From the NCBI GenBank assembly GCA_049680295.1, contig JBAUHN010000033.1:1-21151 (forward strand): a stretch of 21,151 nt of DNA. Direction: 5' to 3'. The position numbers and the translations under genes were made by a program. Below are positions 6,285-13,690 of this stretch, piece after piece. The stretch is from JBAUHN01 sp049680295. Its GTDB lineage: Bacteria; Pseudomonadota; Alphaproteobacteria; Rhodobacterales; Rhodobacteraceae. The notes under the pieces are model-generated. The model made no database searches and was not told where the DNA came from. It was given only the letters and a program-made list of their open reading frames with translations. Position 1 is the stretch's first letter; every line of letters starts with the position of its first letter.

Positions 6285-9089
6285 TCAGGTATTGTCTTTT
6301 AGGCCCATCAATGCGGCCGCAAAGGGATTGTCGGGGTCAATCGGCTTTTCCGCCCGTGGTGGCCGGGCGCTAAAGCTTTTGCCGCCCTGCCCTTTGTCAC
6401 CGCCGGGTTTTCCGCCTTTACCACGCGGTTTGCCTTTGCGTGGCGTTCTGTCTGCTCCGGGCTTGCGGTTGCCTTGCGGCGCCCGGCGTGCAGGGCGTGC
6501 CCAGGTAAATGTATAAAAGACTTCCATTTCGGGCGCTGCGTCCTGCGAACCCGGCTGATCCGAGAGTTCAGTGCCTGCATCCGCAGCGTCTGGTACGTCA
6601 GCAACCGGGTCTGCCGTCTTTTCCACTGTTTGCTCGGCCTCAGCTGGCACATCATCGGGTGTTGCCTCCGCGTCAGACGCCGGTGCCTCAGGCTTTGCAG
6701 CCTCCACGGCCTTGACCTTGACGCGTTCGCCTTTTTCAGCGTTGTAGCCCAGCCCTGCCATCAGATCCGAAAACTGATCAAGCGTCATGCCGGTGATCGA
6801 CAGCATATCGGCCTTGGCCTCAAACCCGCCGCGCGAATCTTGATCACGCAACATGTCCGCCAGACGTTCCAGCATGTCGATGCGAATGGCGCGGGTACCG
6901 GAATTGCGGTAGCCCGACATCGTATCGGCGCCTTGCGGCGCAGATGTATCCACCGGAATCGTTACCAATCCGGGTGGGGGTGCTTCGGGGAATTCGGCCA
7001 AACCTTTGGTTAGGGACCACAGTACCAACCGCAGCCGTGTGGGCGCCGGTTTTAACAAAAGCGGCATGAATATCGTGAACTGACCAAAGCGAATGCCATG
7101 CTTGCGCAACGCGCCGCGGGCATCTTGATCCAGTGCCTTGACGGCGTCGGCGGCAGCCGCACGCGGTAAAACACCAAAAGCTTCGACCAGTTGGAATGCA
7201 AAGCCGCGTGCCAGACCGGCAAGGGTTTCATCGCGGCTGAGGTTCAACAGCGGCTCAAACAACGCCGCGACTTTGCGATCAATGAAATGCTGCAAGCGAC
7301 GCTGCACCTTTTGGGCCACTTCGGGACCGGCGATATCATCGACAAAAACCTCAACCTGCGGTTTCAGCGGATCCGAGCCCGCCACAAGTTTGCCGATCGC
7401 AGACTGACCCCACATCAAACCGCCCTGTTCGGTAAAGTCGATTTCTGTATCGGGCGCGTTGTAAAACCGGTCGGCACGCAGATGGAACTGCGGCGCAAGC
7501 GCCTGCAAGGCCGCCGTCTTTATGGTCTTGGCCTCGGCCCCGCCCGCGCCTTTGTCCTGAGAAAACCTAAATCCATCCAGCTTACCGACAAATTCGCCTT
7601 CGACTGTCACGTCGCCCGTCTGAGATACTTCCGCCACCATGGCTTCCTTCTGGCCTAGCCGGCGCAAAAGCACGGATGTGCGCCGGTCTACAAATCTTTG
7701 GGTCAGACGCTCGTGCAGCGCGTCCGACAGCCTGTCTTCTACAGAACGTGTCTGCTCACGCCAATGGCTTATCTCATCGGTCCAGCTCTTTCGCTGCGAG
7801 ACATAGGTCCATGTGCGGATAAACGCCAATCGTTTTGACAGCGCATCAATGTCACCATCGGTCCGGTCAATGCGGTTGATCTGCCGGGCCAGCCAGTCAT
7901 TTGGTATTTGCCCATGCTGGTGCAGGTCATTGAAAATCTGCTCCAACATACCTGCATGTTCCGCTTTGCTGATGCCGCGAAAGTCGGGGATGCGGCAGAC
8001 ATCCCAAAGCAGTCGCACCGACGGGCCGTCAGTGCAGCGCGCCTCAACTTCTGCAACTTGGCTAAGTGTCTTTAGGGCGTTCAGATCATCCGCCTCGCGG
8101 GCGCGCACCAGCATTTGATGATCTGGCGCTGCCTCAAGCGTCTGGATCAGCCGATCAATACTGCCAAACTGCAAAACAGGATTGCGCCAGTTCAGTTTTT
8201 GCTGGGGCGTGAATCTGTGCTCGGTGATCGCCTCGACCACACCTGCATCCAAGGGGGGCGCATCGCCCGTCACCCCGAAGGAGCCGTTTTTCATGCCTCG
8301 CCCGGCACGGCCCGCAATCTGCGCCAGTTCATTGGGGGCCAGAGGGCGCATTCGCCGACCGTCAAATTTCGACAAGGCCGAAAACGCGACGTGATCGACG
8401 TCAAGGTTCAACCCCATCCCAATGGCATCCGTCGCCACCAGAAAATCAACCTCGCCGCTTTGGTACATTTCGACCTGCGCGTTGCGCGTGCGCGGCGACA
8501 AGGCGCCCATCACCACGGCAGCACCGCCTTTTTGTCGGCGGATCAATTCAGCAATGGCATATACATTCTCGACCGAAAAACCGACTATTGCACTGCGTGG
8601 CCGCATTCTGCTTATCTTTTTCTGCCCTGAATAGCAAAGTTCCGACAGTCTTGTGCGGTTCATGAACTGCGCGTCGGGCACCAATTCCGCGATGGCCATG
8701 CGCATGGTGTCAGACCCCAGGAAAAGCGTCTCATGCAACCCGCGTGCCCGTAGCAACCTGTCGGTGAACACATGGCCGCGCTCAGGGTCCGCACAAAGCT
8801 GGATTTCATCCACCGCCAGAAAGTCACAGCCCATCCCCTCGGGCATCGCCTCGACCGTGCAGATCCAATATTGCGTCCGGGGGGGCACGATCCGTTCTTC
8901 GCCGGTGACCAGTGCAACAACAGACGGGCCGCGCGCGGCGACCACCCGGTCATAAACTTCGCGCGCCAAAAGACGCAGCGGCAGACCGATCACACCGGTC
9001 CGGTGCCCCAGCATCCGTTCGATTGCATAGGTGGTTTTGCCAGTGTTGGTCGGGCCCAAAACGGCCACAACATGCTTTGCGTCAGTCAC
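6285..9089 (-). CDS. SUV3-like superfamily 2 RNA helicase
   Basis: This 934-residue protein has all the key motifs of the SUV3/Ski2-related helicases. Walker A is GPTNTGKT (12-19), motif II is DEIQ (94-97), motif III is GSDTM, and the helicase C domain has VATDAIGMGLNLD (about 218-230) and QIAGRAGRG (257-265). Mitochondrial SUV3 unwinds RNA for the degradosome; bacterial homologues are mostly uncharacterised. The C-terminus is unusual: an acidic, Pro/Ala-rich linker (roughly residues 785-860) followed by a Lys/Arg/Gly-rich tail, a likely disordered RNA-binding arm. The GTG start follows AGGGGC and the usual family N-terminus begins right there. It lies 26 bases after the TPR gene and one base before the S4 gene. 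Confidence 0.9.
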   Translation of the reverse strand: MTDAKHVVAVLGPTNTGKTTYAIERMLGHRTGVIGLPLRLLAREVYDRVVAARGPSVVALVTGEERIVPPRTQYWICTVEAMPEGMGCDFLAVDEIQLCADPERGHVFTDRLLRARGLHETLFLGSDTMRMAIAELVPDAQFMNRTRLSELCYSGQKKISRMRPRSAIVGFSVENVYAIAELIRRQKGGAAVVMGALSPRTRNAQVEMYQSGEVDFLVATDAIGMGLNLDVDHVAFSALSKFDGRRMRPLAPNELAQIAGRAGRGMKNGSFGVTGDAPPLDAGVVEAITEHRFTPQQKLNWRNPVLQFGSIDRLIQTLEAAPDHQMLVRAREADDLNALKTLSQVAEVEARCTDGPSVRLLWDVCRIPDFRGISKAEHAGMLEQIFNDLHQHGQIPNDWLARQINRIDRTDGDIDALSKRLAFIRTWTYVSQRKSWTDEISHWREQTRSVEDRLSDALHERLTQRFVDRRTSVLLRRLGQKEAMVAEVSQTGDVTVEGEFVGKLDGFRFSQDKGAGGAEAKTIKTAALQALAPQFHLRADRFYNAPDTEIDFTEQGGLMWGQSAIGKLVAGSDPLKPQVEVFVDDIAGPEVAQKVQRRLQHFIDRKVAALFEPLLNLSRDETLAGLARGFAFQLVEAFGVLPRAAAADAVKALDQDARGALRKHGIRFGQFTIFMPLLLKPAPTRLRLVLWSLTKGLAEFPEAPPPGLVTIPVDTSAPQGADTMSGYRNSGTRAIRIDMLERLADMLRDQDSRGGFEAKADMLSITGMTLDQFSDLMAGLGYNAEKGERVKVKAVEAAKPEAPASDAEATPDDVPAEAEQTVEKTADPVADVPDAADAGTELSDQPGSQDAAPEMEVFYTFTWARPARRAPQGNRKPGADRTPRKGKPRGKGGKPGGDKGQGGKSFSARPPRAEKPIDPDNPFAAALMGLKDNT

Positions 9090-9115
9090 AGCCCGCCCCT
9101 AAATTGCACATGCCG

Positions 9116-9673
9116 TCAGAGCGTGCGCCCGATGCCGCTGCGCTTCAGCTGCTCCAGCGCTGTTTTCGCGTTCTCATGGTGCGGATGCAAGGCCAGAACC
9201 TGACGAAAGGCAGTTTCCGCGCGGCCCAGATCCTGAAATTCCTGGAACATCACACCAAGACCGAAAATTGCGTTGAAATTGTCCGGGTTCAGCGACAGGG
9301 CACGCTGCAAATCTGCCAGCGCCGGACCATAAAGACCGGCGTTGAAATAGGCGGTGGCACGGGCATGCCAGCCTTCGGCGAAATCCGGCGCATGGTCGGT
9401 CAAGGCGGTCAAATGCTCAATCGCCGCGGCGCTGTCGTCCGCCTGCATGGCATCCCGCCCGCGCTGCAACAACAAATCCATCGCTGCCGAGCCGGACTTG
9501 GACCACGCCAATTCAATCTCGCGCTCAAGGCGGGTGGCGTCGATTTCGCTGGCTGATTGCAGCTGTTGCAACAAGGCTGACACATCTTCCGCAGCCTTTG
9601 AAGGTGCAGAATTCATCACAGTCACGACAAGTGCCGCAACGATATGTTTGAGAATTTCAGATTTAGTGGCCAT
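9116..9673 (-). CDS. Exported tetratricopeptide-repeat protein
   Basis: The 185-residue protein has a probable signal peptide: a lysine-containing start, a hydrophobic core IVAALVVTVM at about 11-20, and a small-residue cleavage area around SAPSKAAED. Helical TPR units cover about residues 65-175. The clearest are AEGWHARATAYFNAGLYGPALADLQRALSLNPDN and FGLGVMFQEFQDLGRAETAFRQVLALHP. It is likely a periplasmic scaffold; no specific partner is evident. It is the first gene of the minus-strand string leading to the helicase, and its start faces the SCP2 gene across 74 bases. No good ribosome site precedes the ATG. Confidence 0.85.
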   Translation of the reverse strand: MATKSEILKHIVAALVVTVMNSAPSKAAEDVSALLQQLQSASEIDATRLEREIELAWSKSGSAAMDLLLQRGRDAMQADDSAAAIEHLTALTDHAPDFAEGWHARATAYFNAGLYGPALADLQRALSLNPDNFNAIFGLGVMFQEFQDLGRAETAFRQVLALHPHHENAKTALEQLKRSGIGRTL

Positions 9674-9747
9674 AACAAGGTTGAATGTAACAGGCGCACA
9701 GGGCTTTTCCAGCCTTAGCGGACCATCTGCACGAAAAGGGCACTAAA

Positions 9748-10038
9748 ATGAGCGATATTGTGAACGAAGCGGTCACCGCGTTGAACGAAAAACTGGGCGG
9801 AACTGATTTTGGCGGATCGGCAAAATTTGACATCGAAGGCGAAGGCAGTGTGATCATCGACGCGGCAGGTGCACGGGCATCAGATGAAGATGCGGATGTG
9901 ACCTTAAGCGCGGATGCCGATACGTTTCAGTCTATCCTGTCAGGTGATACCAATCCGACCAGTGCTTTCATGTCGGGAAGCCTGAAAATCGACGGTGATA
10001 TGGGCATGGCAATGAAACTGGCGGCTGTTCTGGCCTGA
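9748..10038 (+). CDS. SCP2 sterol-binding domain protein
   Basis: The 96-residue protein is a free-standing SCP2-like lipid-binding domain. The features are LNEKLGGTDFGGSAKFDIEGEGSVIID, the SDEDADVTLSADADTFQSIL stretch, and the ending GDTNPTSAFMSGSLKIDGDMGMAMKLAAVL. Such domains have a hydrophobic cavity for sterol-like or acyl lipids; the ligand here is unknown. AAGGGC precedes the ATG at good spacing. The stop codon overlaps the start of the next gene (TGATG), so it is co-translated with a lysophospholipase-like hydrolase, which fits a role in lipid handling. Confidence 0.9.
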   Translation: MSDIVNEAVTALNEKLGGTDFGGSAKFDIEGEGSVIIDAAGARASDEDADVTLSADADTFQSILSGDTNPTSAFMSGSLKIDGDMGMAMKLAAVLA

Positions 10039-10985
10039 TGGCGCTGTCGCCTGCGCCTTTTTTCACCGATGTCTGCCCCGGTCCCGATGGCGGTGCCGCC
10101 TTTTGGGCGGACACAGCAGATGGGGTACGCATTCGGCTGGGGCTATGGCCCTGTCCGAATGCGAAGGGCACGGTTTTACTGCTGCCCGGACGCACTGAAT
10201 ACATCGAAAAATACGGGGCATCCGCGACCGAATTGGCCAAGCGGGGGTTTTCAACCCTTTGCATCGATTGGCGTGGGCAAGGATTAGCCGACAGGTTGCT
10301 GACAGACGCCCGCATCGGCCATGTCGAAAGTTTTGAAGACTATCAACGCGATATGGCGGCAATGCTGGACGCGGCGATGACGCTGGACCTGCCAAAGCCG
10401 TTCTATCTGCTGGCCCATTCAATGGGCGGCTGCATTGGTTTGCGCGCCCTGTTGCAGGATCTGCCGGTGCAGGCCGCCGCCTTTACCGGGCCAATGTGGG
10501 GCATCCGCATTGCCCCTTTACTGGTCCCGCCCGCCTATTTGTTAAGCTGTCTCATGCCTGCGATCGGACTTGGACACGGCTTGCCGCCGCAGACCAGTTA
10601 TGAGGCCTATGTTCTTGCCAATCCGTTCCAGGACAATCTGCTGACCTCGGATATGCGGATGTATGATATGATGCGCGACCAACTGCTGGCACACCCCGAA
10701 CTTGCCTTGGGTGGTCCCAGCTATGTCTGGCTGGCACAGGCCTTGACTGAAACCAACGATCTTGCCCGTCACGCAGCACCAAACATCCGATGTGCCACGT
10801 ATCTGGGCAGCGACGAACAGATCGTCAGCGTGCCACGTATCCATCAACGGATGGCGGGTTGGAAAAACGGCCAGCTTGATGTGATCAAAGGCGGCGCACA
10901 TGAGGTGTTGATGGAAGGGCCTGACATCACCGATCCGCTGTTTGAAGATATTGCCCGGTTCTTTGTGGATGCGAAATCTGACTAA
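10038..10985 (+). CDS. Alpha/beta hydrolase, lysophospholipase-like
   Basis: The 315-residue enzyme has the full hydrolase triad. Ser128 lies in the nucleophile elbow AHSMGG, Asp259 in LGSDEQIV, and His288 in GGAHEV. The early LLLPGRTEYIEKYG and CIDWRGQGLADR segments match the PldB/monoglyceride-lipase group (serine aminopeptidase S33-like fold). It probably cleaves lysophospholipids or monoacylglycerols. No signal peptide is visible, so a cytosolic or membrane-face location is likely. The start overlaps the SCP2 stop by one base. The substrate is inferred from family only. Confidence 0.88.
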   Translation: MALSPAPFFTDVCPGPDGGAAFWADTADGVRIRLGLWPCPNAKGTVLLLPGRTEYIEKYGASATELAKRGFSTLCIDWRGQGLADRLLTDARIGHVESFEDYQRDMAAMLDAAMTLDLPKPFYLLAHSMGGCIGLRALLQDLPVQAAAFTGPMWGIRIAPLLVPPAYLLSCLMPAIGLGHGLPPQTSYEAYVLANPFQDNLLTSDMRMYDMMRDQLLAHPELALGGPSYVWLAQALTETNDLARHAAPNIRCATYLGSDEQIVSVPRIHQRMAGWKNGQLDVIKGGAHEVLMEGPDITDPLFEDIARFFVDAKSD

Positions 10986-11026
10986 GCCCCCTATGCGGCG
11001 CCGTTTCACAGGGTAGATTGGCGCGT

Positions 11027-12028
11027 ATGACATTTGGTCCGGTTCTGACATTCACCAAAAAGGGCATCTATTGCCCTGCAGGCGATTTCTATATCGACCC
11101 GACGCGACCTGTAGCGCGGGCGTTGATTACCCATGGACACGCTGACCACGCGCGCAGCGGCCATGACAGTTACCTTGCAACGACAGCCGCTTTGCCGGTG
11201 ATCAGACATCGCCTTGGCAGGATTTCAGCGCAAAGCATTGAATTTGGACAGTCTTGCCAGATCGGAGATGCGAAGGTTTCGTTTCACCCGGCAGGGCATG
11301 TCCCCGGCTCGGCCCAAATCCGGGTTGAAGTCGCAGGCGAGGTTTGGGTCGCGTCGGGTGATTATAAAACCGAAGATGACGGCCTGTCCGAGGCGTTTGA
11401 GCCGGTCAAATGTCACAGTTTCATCACCGAAAGCACCTTTGCCTTGCCGGTGTTCCGCTGGCCCCCGCAACAAACTGTTGCCGCCCAGATCAACGCTTGG
11501 TGGGCGGCGTGCAAAGCCGCCGGAAAGGTCGCCATTCTGGGTACATATTCGCTGGGCAAGGCACAACGCGTCTTGCGCATGCTGGACCCGTCCATTGGAT
11601 CAATTTTGACGCATGGCGCCGTTGAAAAGACCAATCAGGTGATGCGCGGACAGGGCATTGCCTTGCCGGACACCGTTATGGTCACGCCCGGTATGAAGCC
11701 TGCGGCCTGCAGGGGTGCTTTGGTGCTTGCCCCACCGTCGGTTTTTGGCACCGAATGGGCCGAAAATTTCGGCCCGCATGAGACCGCATTTGCCAGCGGC
11801 TGGATGCAATTGCGCAACATGCGGCGGCGGCGATCTGGCGATCAGGGATTTGTGGTTTCAGATCACGCAGACTGGCCCGGTCTGTGCCACGCGATCACCG
11901 CGACTGGTGCGGAAAACATATATGTGACGCATGGTTACACCACGACCTTTACCCGGCATCTGGCCGAGGCAGGATGGAACGCGCAGGTCGGTCGCGCAGG
12001 GTCTGATGATCCCAAAACCGCGCCATGA
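11027..12028 (+). CDS. Ligase-associated DNA exonuclease (MBL/beta-CASP fold)
   Basis: This is a metallo-beta-lactamase/beta-CASP nuclease of the type encoded next to ATP-dependent ligases. The N-terminus LTFTKKGIYCPAGDFYIDP is typical. The metal motif HGHADH is complete (His36, His38, Asp40, His41). Further conserved blocks are HPAGHVPGSAQ, SGDYKTE, ITESTFALPVFRWPP, GTYSLGKAQR, SDHADWPGL and VTHGYT, so activity looks intact. I chose the ATG giving MTFGPVL (333 residues); a TTG nine bases upstream is also possible. Its stop overlaps the ligase start by 4 bases (ATGA), so the two are translationally coupled. The predicted role is DNA end processing in damage repair. Confidence 0.92.
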   Translation: MTFGPVLTFTKKGIYCPAGDFYIDPTRPVARALITHGHADHARSGHDSYLATTAALPVIRHRLGRISAQSIEFGQSCQIGDAKVSFHPAGHVPGSAQIRVEVAGEVWVASGDYKTEDDGLSEAFEPVKCHSFITESTFALPVFRWPPQQTVAAQINAWWAACKAAGKVAILGTYSLGKAQRVLRMLDPSIGSILTHGAVEKTNQVMRGQGIALPDTVMVTPGMKPAACRGALVLAPPSVFGTEWAENFGPHETAFASGWMQLRNMRRRRSGDQGFVVSDHADWPGLCHAITATGAENIYVTHGYTTTFTRHLAEAGWNAQVGRAGSDDPKTAP

Positions 12029-13611
12029 AAGAGTTCGCAAAGCTATATGACGCTGTCGCATACAGCATCGACGACGACAGCAAAATCACGGCCCTTGTCG
12101 ACTATTTTGGTATCGCAACCAAAACCGACGCACTGTGGGCCATCGGGTTGTTTTCGGGGCGCAGGCCAAAGCGCGTTGTCGAAATGGATTGCCTGCTGGA
12201 ATGGGCGACCGGGATTGCGGGTATCTCGCCCTGGCTGGCGCAGGAAAGTCAGAAAATCACCGGCGATATGGCGGAAACGCTCACGTTGATCTTGCCCGAA
12301 CCTTTGGCGATCTCAGATGATACACTTTCACATTGGATCAACGTACTACATGAAATATCTCATGTGGATAAGTCATTGCAAAAGGAACGTGTCACGCAGG
12401 CCTGGGATCAGCTGGGCCGCGATGAACGCTATATCTTTAACAAACTTCTGACCGGAGGCTTCAGAACTAAGATTAGCCAAAATCTCCTGAGCCGCGCAAT
12501 TGCCCGATCTGCAGATCGGAACGCATCGGACATTGCAGTCCGTCTGGCCAGAAAATGGCGCCCGGAGACGTCAACCTGGCACGGCTTGTTTGAGGAAGAC
12601 GACAGTGTCGCGGCGGCCGCCCACCCTTATCCTTTTCAACACGCCAGCCCGACGGACCCGGACCTTGACCCATTGGGCGACGCCCGTGATTGGCAGGCTG
12701 AGGCAAAGCAAAACGGCTTGCGCACGCAATTGATTCTGCGGCAGGGAAATTTGTATCTTTGGTCCAGAAATCACGATCTTGTCACCGATAAATTCCCGGA
12801 TCTTGCCGGGCTTTCGGCTGTGATACCCGATGGCACCGTCCTGGACGGAGAAATCCTGGCATGGCAGAATGGCCGCCCTTTGCCGGATAACATTCTGCAA
12901 AACCGTGTGGGGCGAAAAACCGTTTCCAAAGCGCTGTTACAAAAAGTGCCTGCAATTCTGAACGTCTTCGACCTGATCGAATGGCAAGGCGCAGATATCC
13001 GCCACCTGCCTCTTTCAGATCGACGCCGCCTGCTGGAAAAACTGTGCTCGCAACTGCCGCCAACATCGCCAATCCGCCTGTCGCCAAAACTAAAATTTAC
13101 CTCATGGTCGGATCTTGCCACCTATCACAAAACGGCGCGGGATAATCTGGCTGACGGGGTCCTGTTGAAACACCTACACAGCCCTTACGGGGAGGATGCG
13201 AATGCCTGGCGTTGCTGGGCGTTGGAACCACTGACGATCAAGGCGGTCCTGATCTATGCCGAGACCGGGAAATCATCCCGTGGCAAGTTGTGTTCCAACT
13301 TTACCTTTGCGGTTTGGAAGGGCAACACGTTGATCCCGTTTGCAAAAACCTCTGTTGGATTAAGCGAAAACGACATCACGGAACTTTCGAACTGGGTGCA
13401 AAAAAATACCACCGACCGGTTCGGACCGGTTCGGCAAGTGCAGCCCCGGCACTGTTTCGAAATCAGTTTCGACAGCGTTCACCCCAGTCCTCGACATAAG
13501 TCCGGCGTCACCATAGACCAACCACAGGTGCTACAATGGCTGCGTGATGCGACGCCATCACAGATTGGAACGTTGAATGACCTTACCAAACTGCTGGTAA
13601 ACAGCGGATAG
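12025..13611 (+). CDS. ATP-dependent DNA ligase homologue with degenerate active site
   Basis: The 528-residue protein is collinear with the 'cisplatin damage response' ATP-dependent ligases, including the N-terminal domain (FSGRRPKRVV, GDMAETLTLILP, NKLLTGGFRTKISQ). Catalytic motifs are badly altered. Motif I reads EAKQNGLR: Lys228 is kept, but the usual K-x-D-G Asp is Asn230. Motif III (LDGEIL, Glu276) and IIIa (FDLIE) look normal. Motif IV reads DGVLLK instead of EGxxLK. Motif V, normally WWKWK before DPLT, reads WRCWALEPLT and lacks both lysines. In motif VI, RHKSGV is kept, but the arginines of the following RFPR and RWR are missing (DQPQ, QWL). The frame has no stop, and alignment resumes on both sides of each change. 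It is coupled to an intact exonuclease. Loss of adenylylation or ligation is likely but unproven. Confidence 0.85.
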   Translation: MKEFAKLYDAVAYSIDDDSKITALVDYFGIATKTDALWAIGLFSGRRPKRVVEMDCLLEWATGIAGISPWLAQESQKITGDMAETLTLILPEPLAISDDTLSHWINVLHEISHVDKSLQKERVTQAWDQLGRDERYIFNKLLTGGFRTKISQNLLSRAIARSADRNASDIAVRLARKWRPETSTWHGLFEEDDSVAAAAHPYPFQHASPTDPDLDPLGDARDWQAEAKQNGLRTQLILRQGNLYLWSRNHDLVTDKFPDLAGLSAVIPDGTVLDGEILAWQNGRPLPDNILQNRVGRKTVSKALLQKVPAILNVFDLIEWQGADIRHLPLSDRRRLLEKLCSQLPPTSPIRLSPKLKFTSWSDLATYHKTARDNLADGVLLKHLHSPYGEDANAWRCWALEPLTIKAVLIYAETGKSSRGKLCSNFTFAVWKGNTLIPFAKTSVGLSENDITELSNWVQKNTTDRFGPVRQVQPRHCFEISFDSVHPSPRHKSGVTIDQPQVLQWLRDATPSQIGTLNDLTKLLVNSG

Positions 13612-13690
13612 TGCGGCACCGGGCCTATTGTATCTTGTTCGCGCGGATGCTGCATCTTAGGTATGTCGAAACATCAAAAAGGTTTCCCAC

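Noticed and set aside
12025..13611. Frameshift or pseudogene as the explanation for the odd ligase
   Set aside because: The frame is continuous, has a coupled start, and matches the family on both sides of each altered motif. Substitutions, not frame changes, explain the differences.
13635..13663. TTGTTC-17-TAGGTA as a promoter for the peptidase gene
   Set aside because: The -10 word matches consensus at too few positions to be called.
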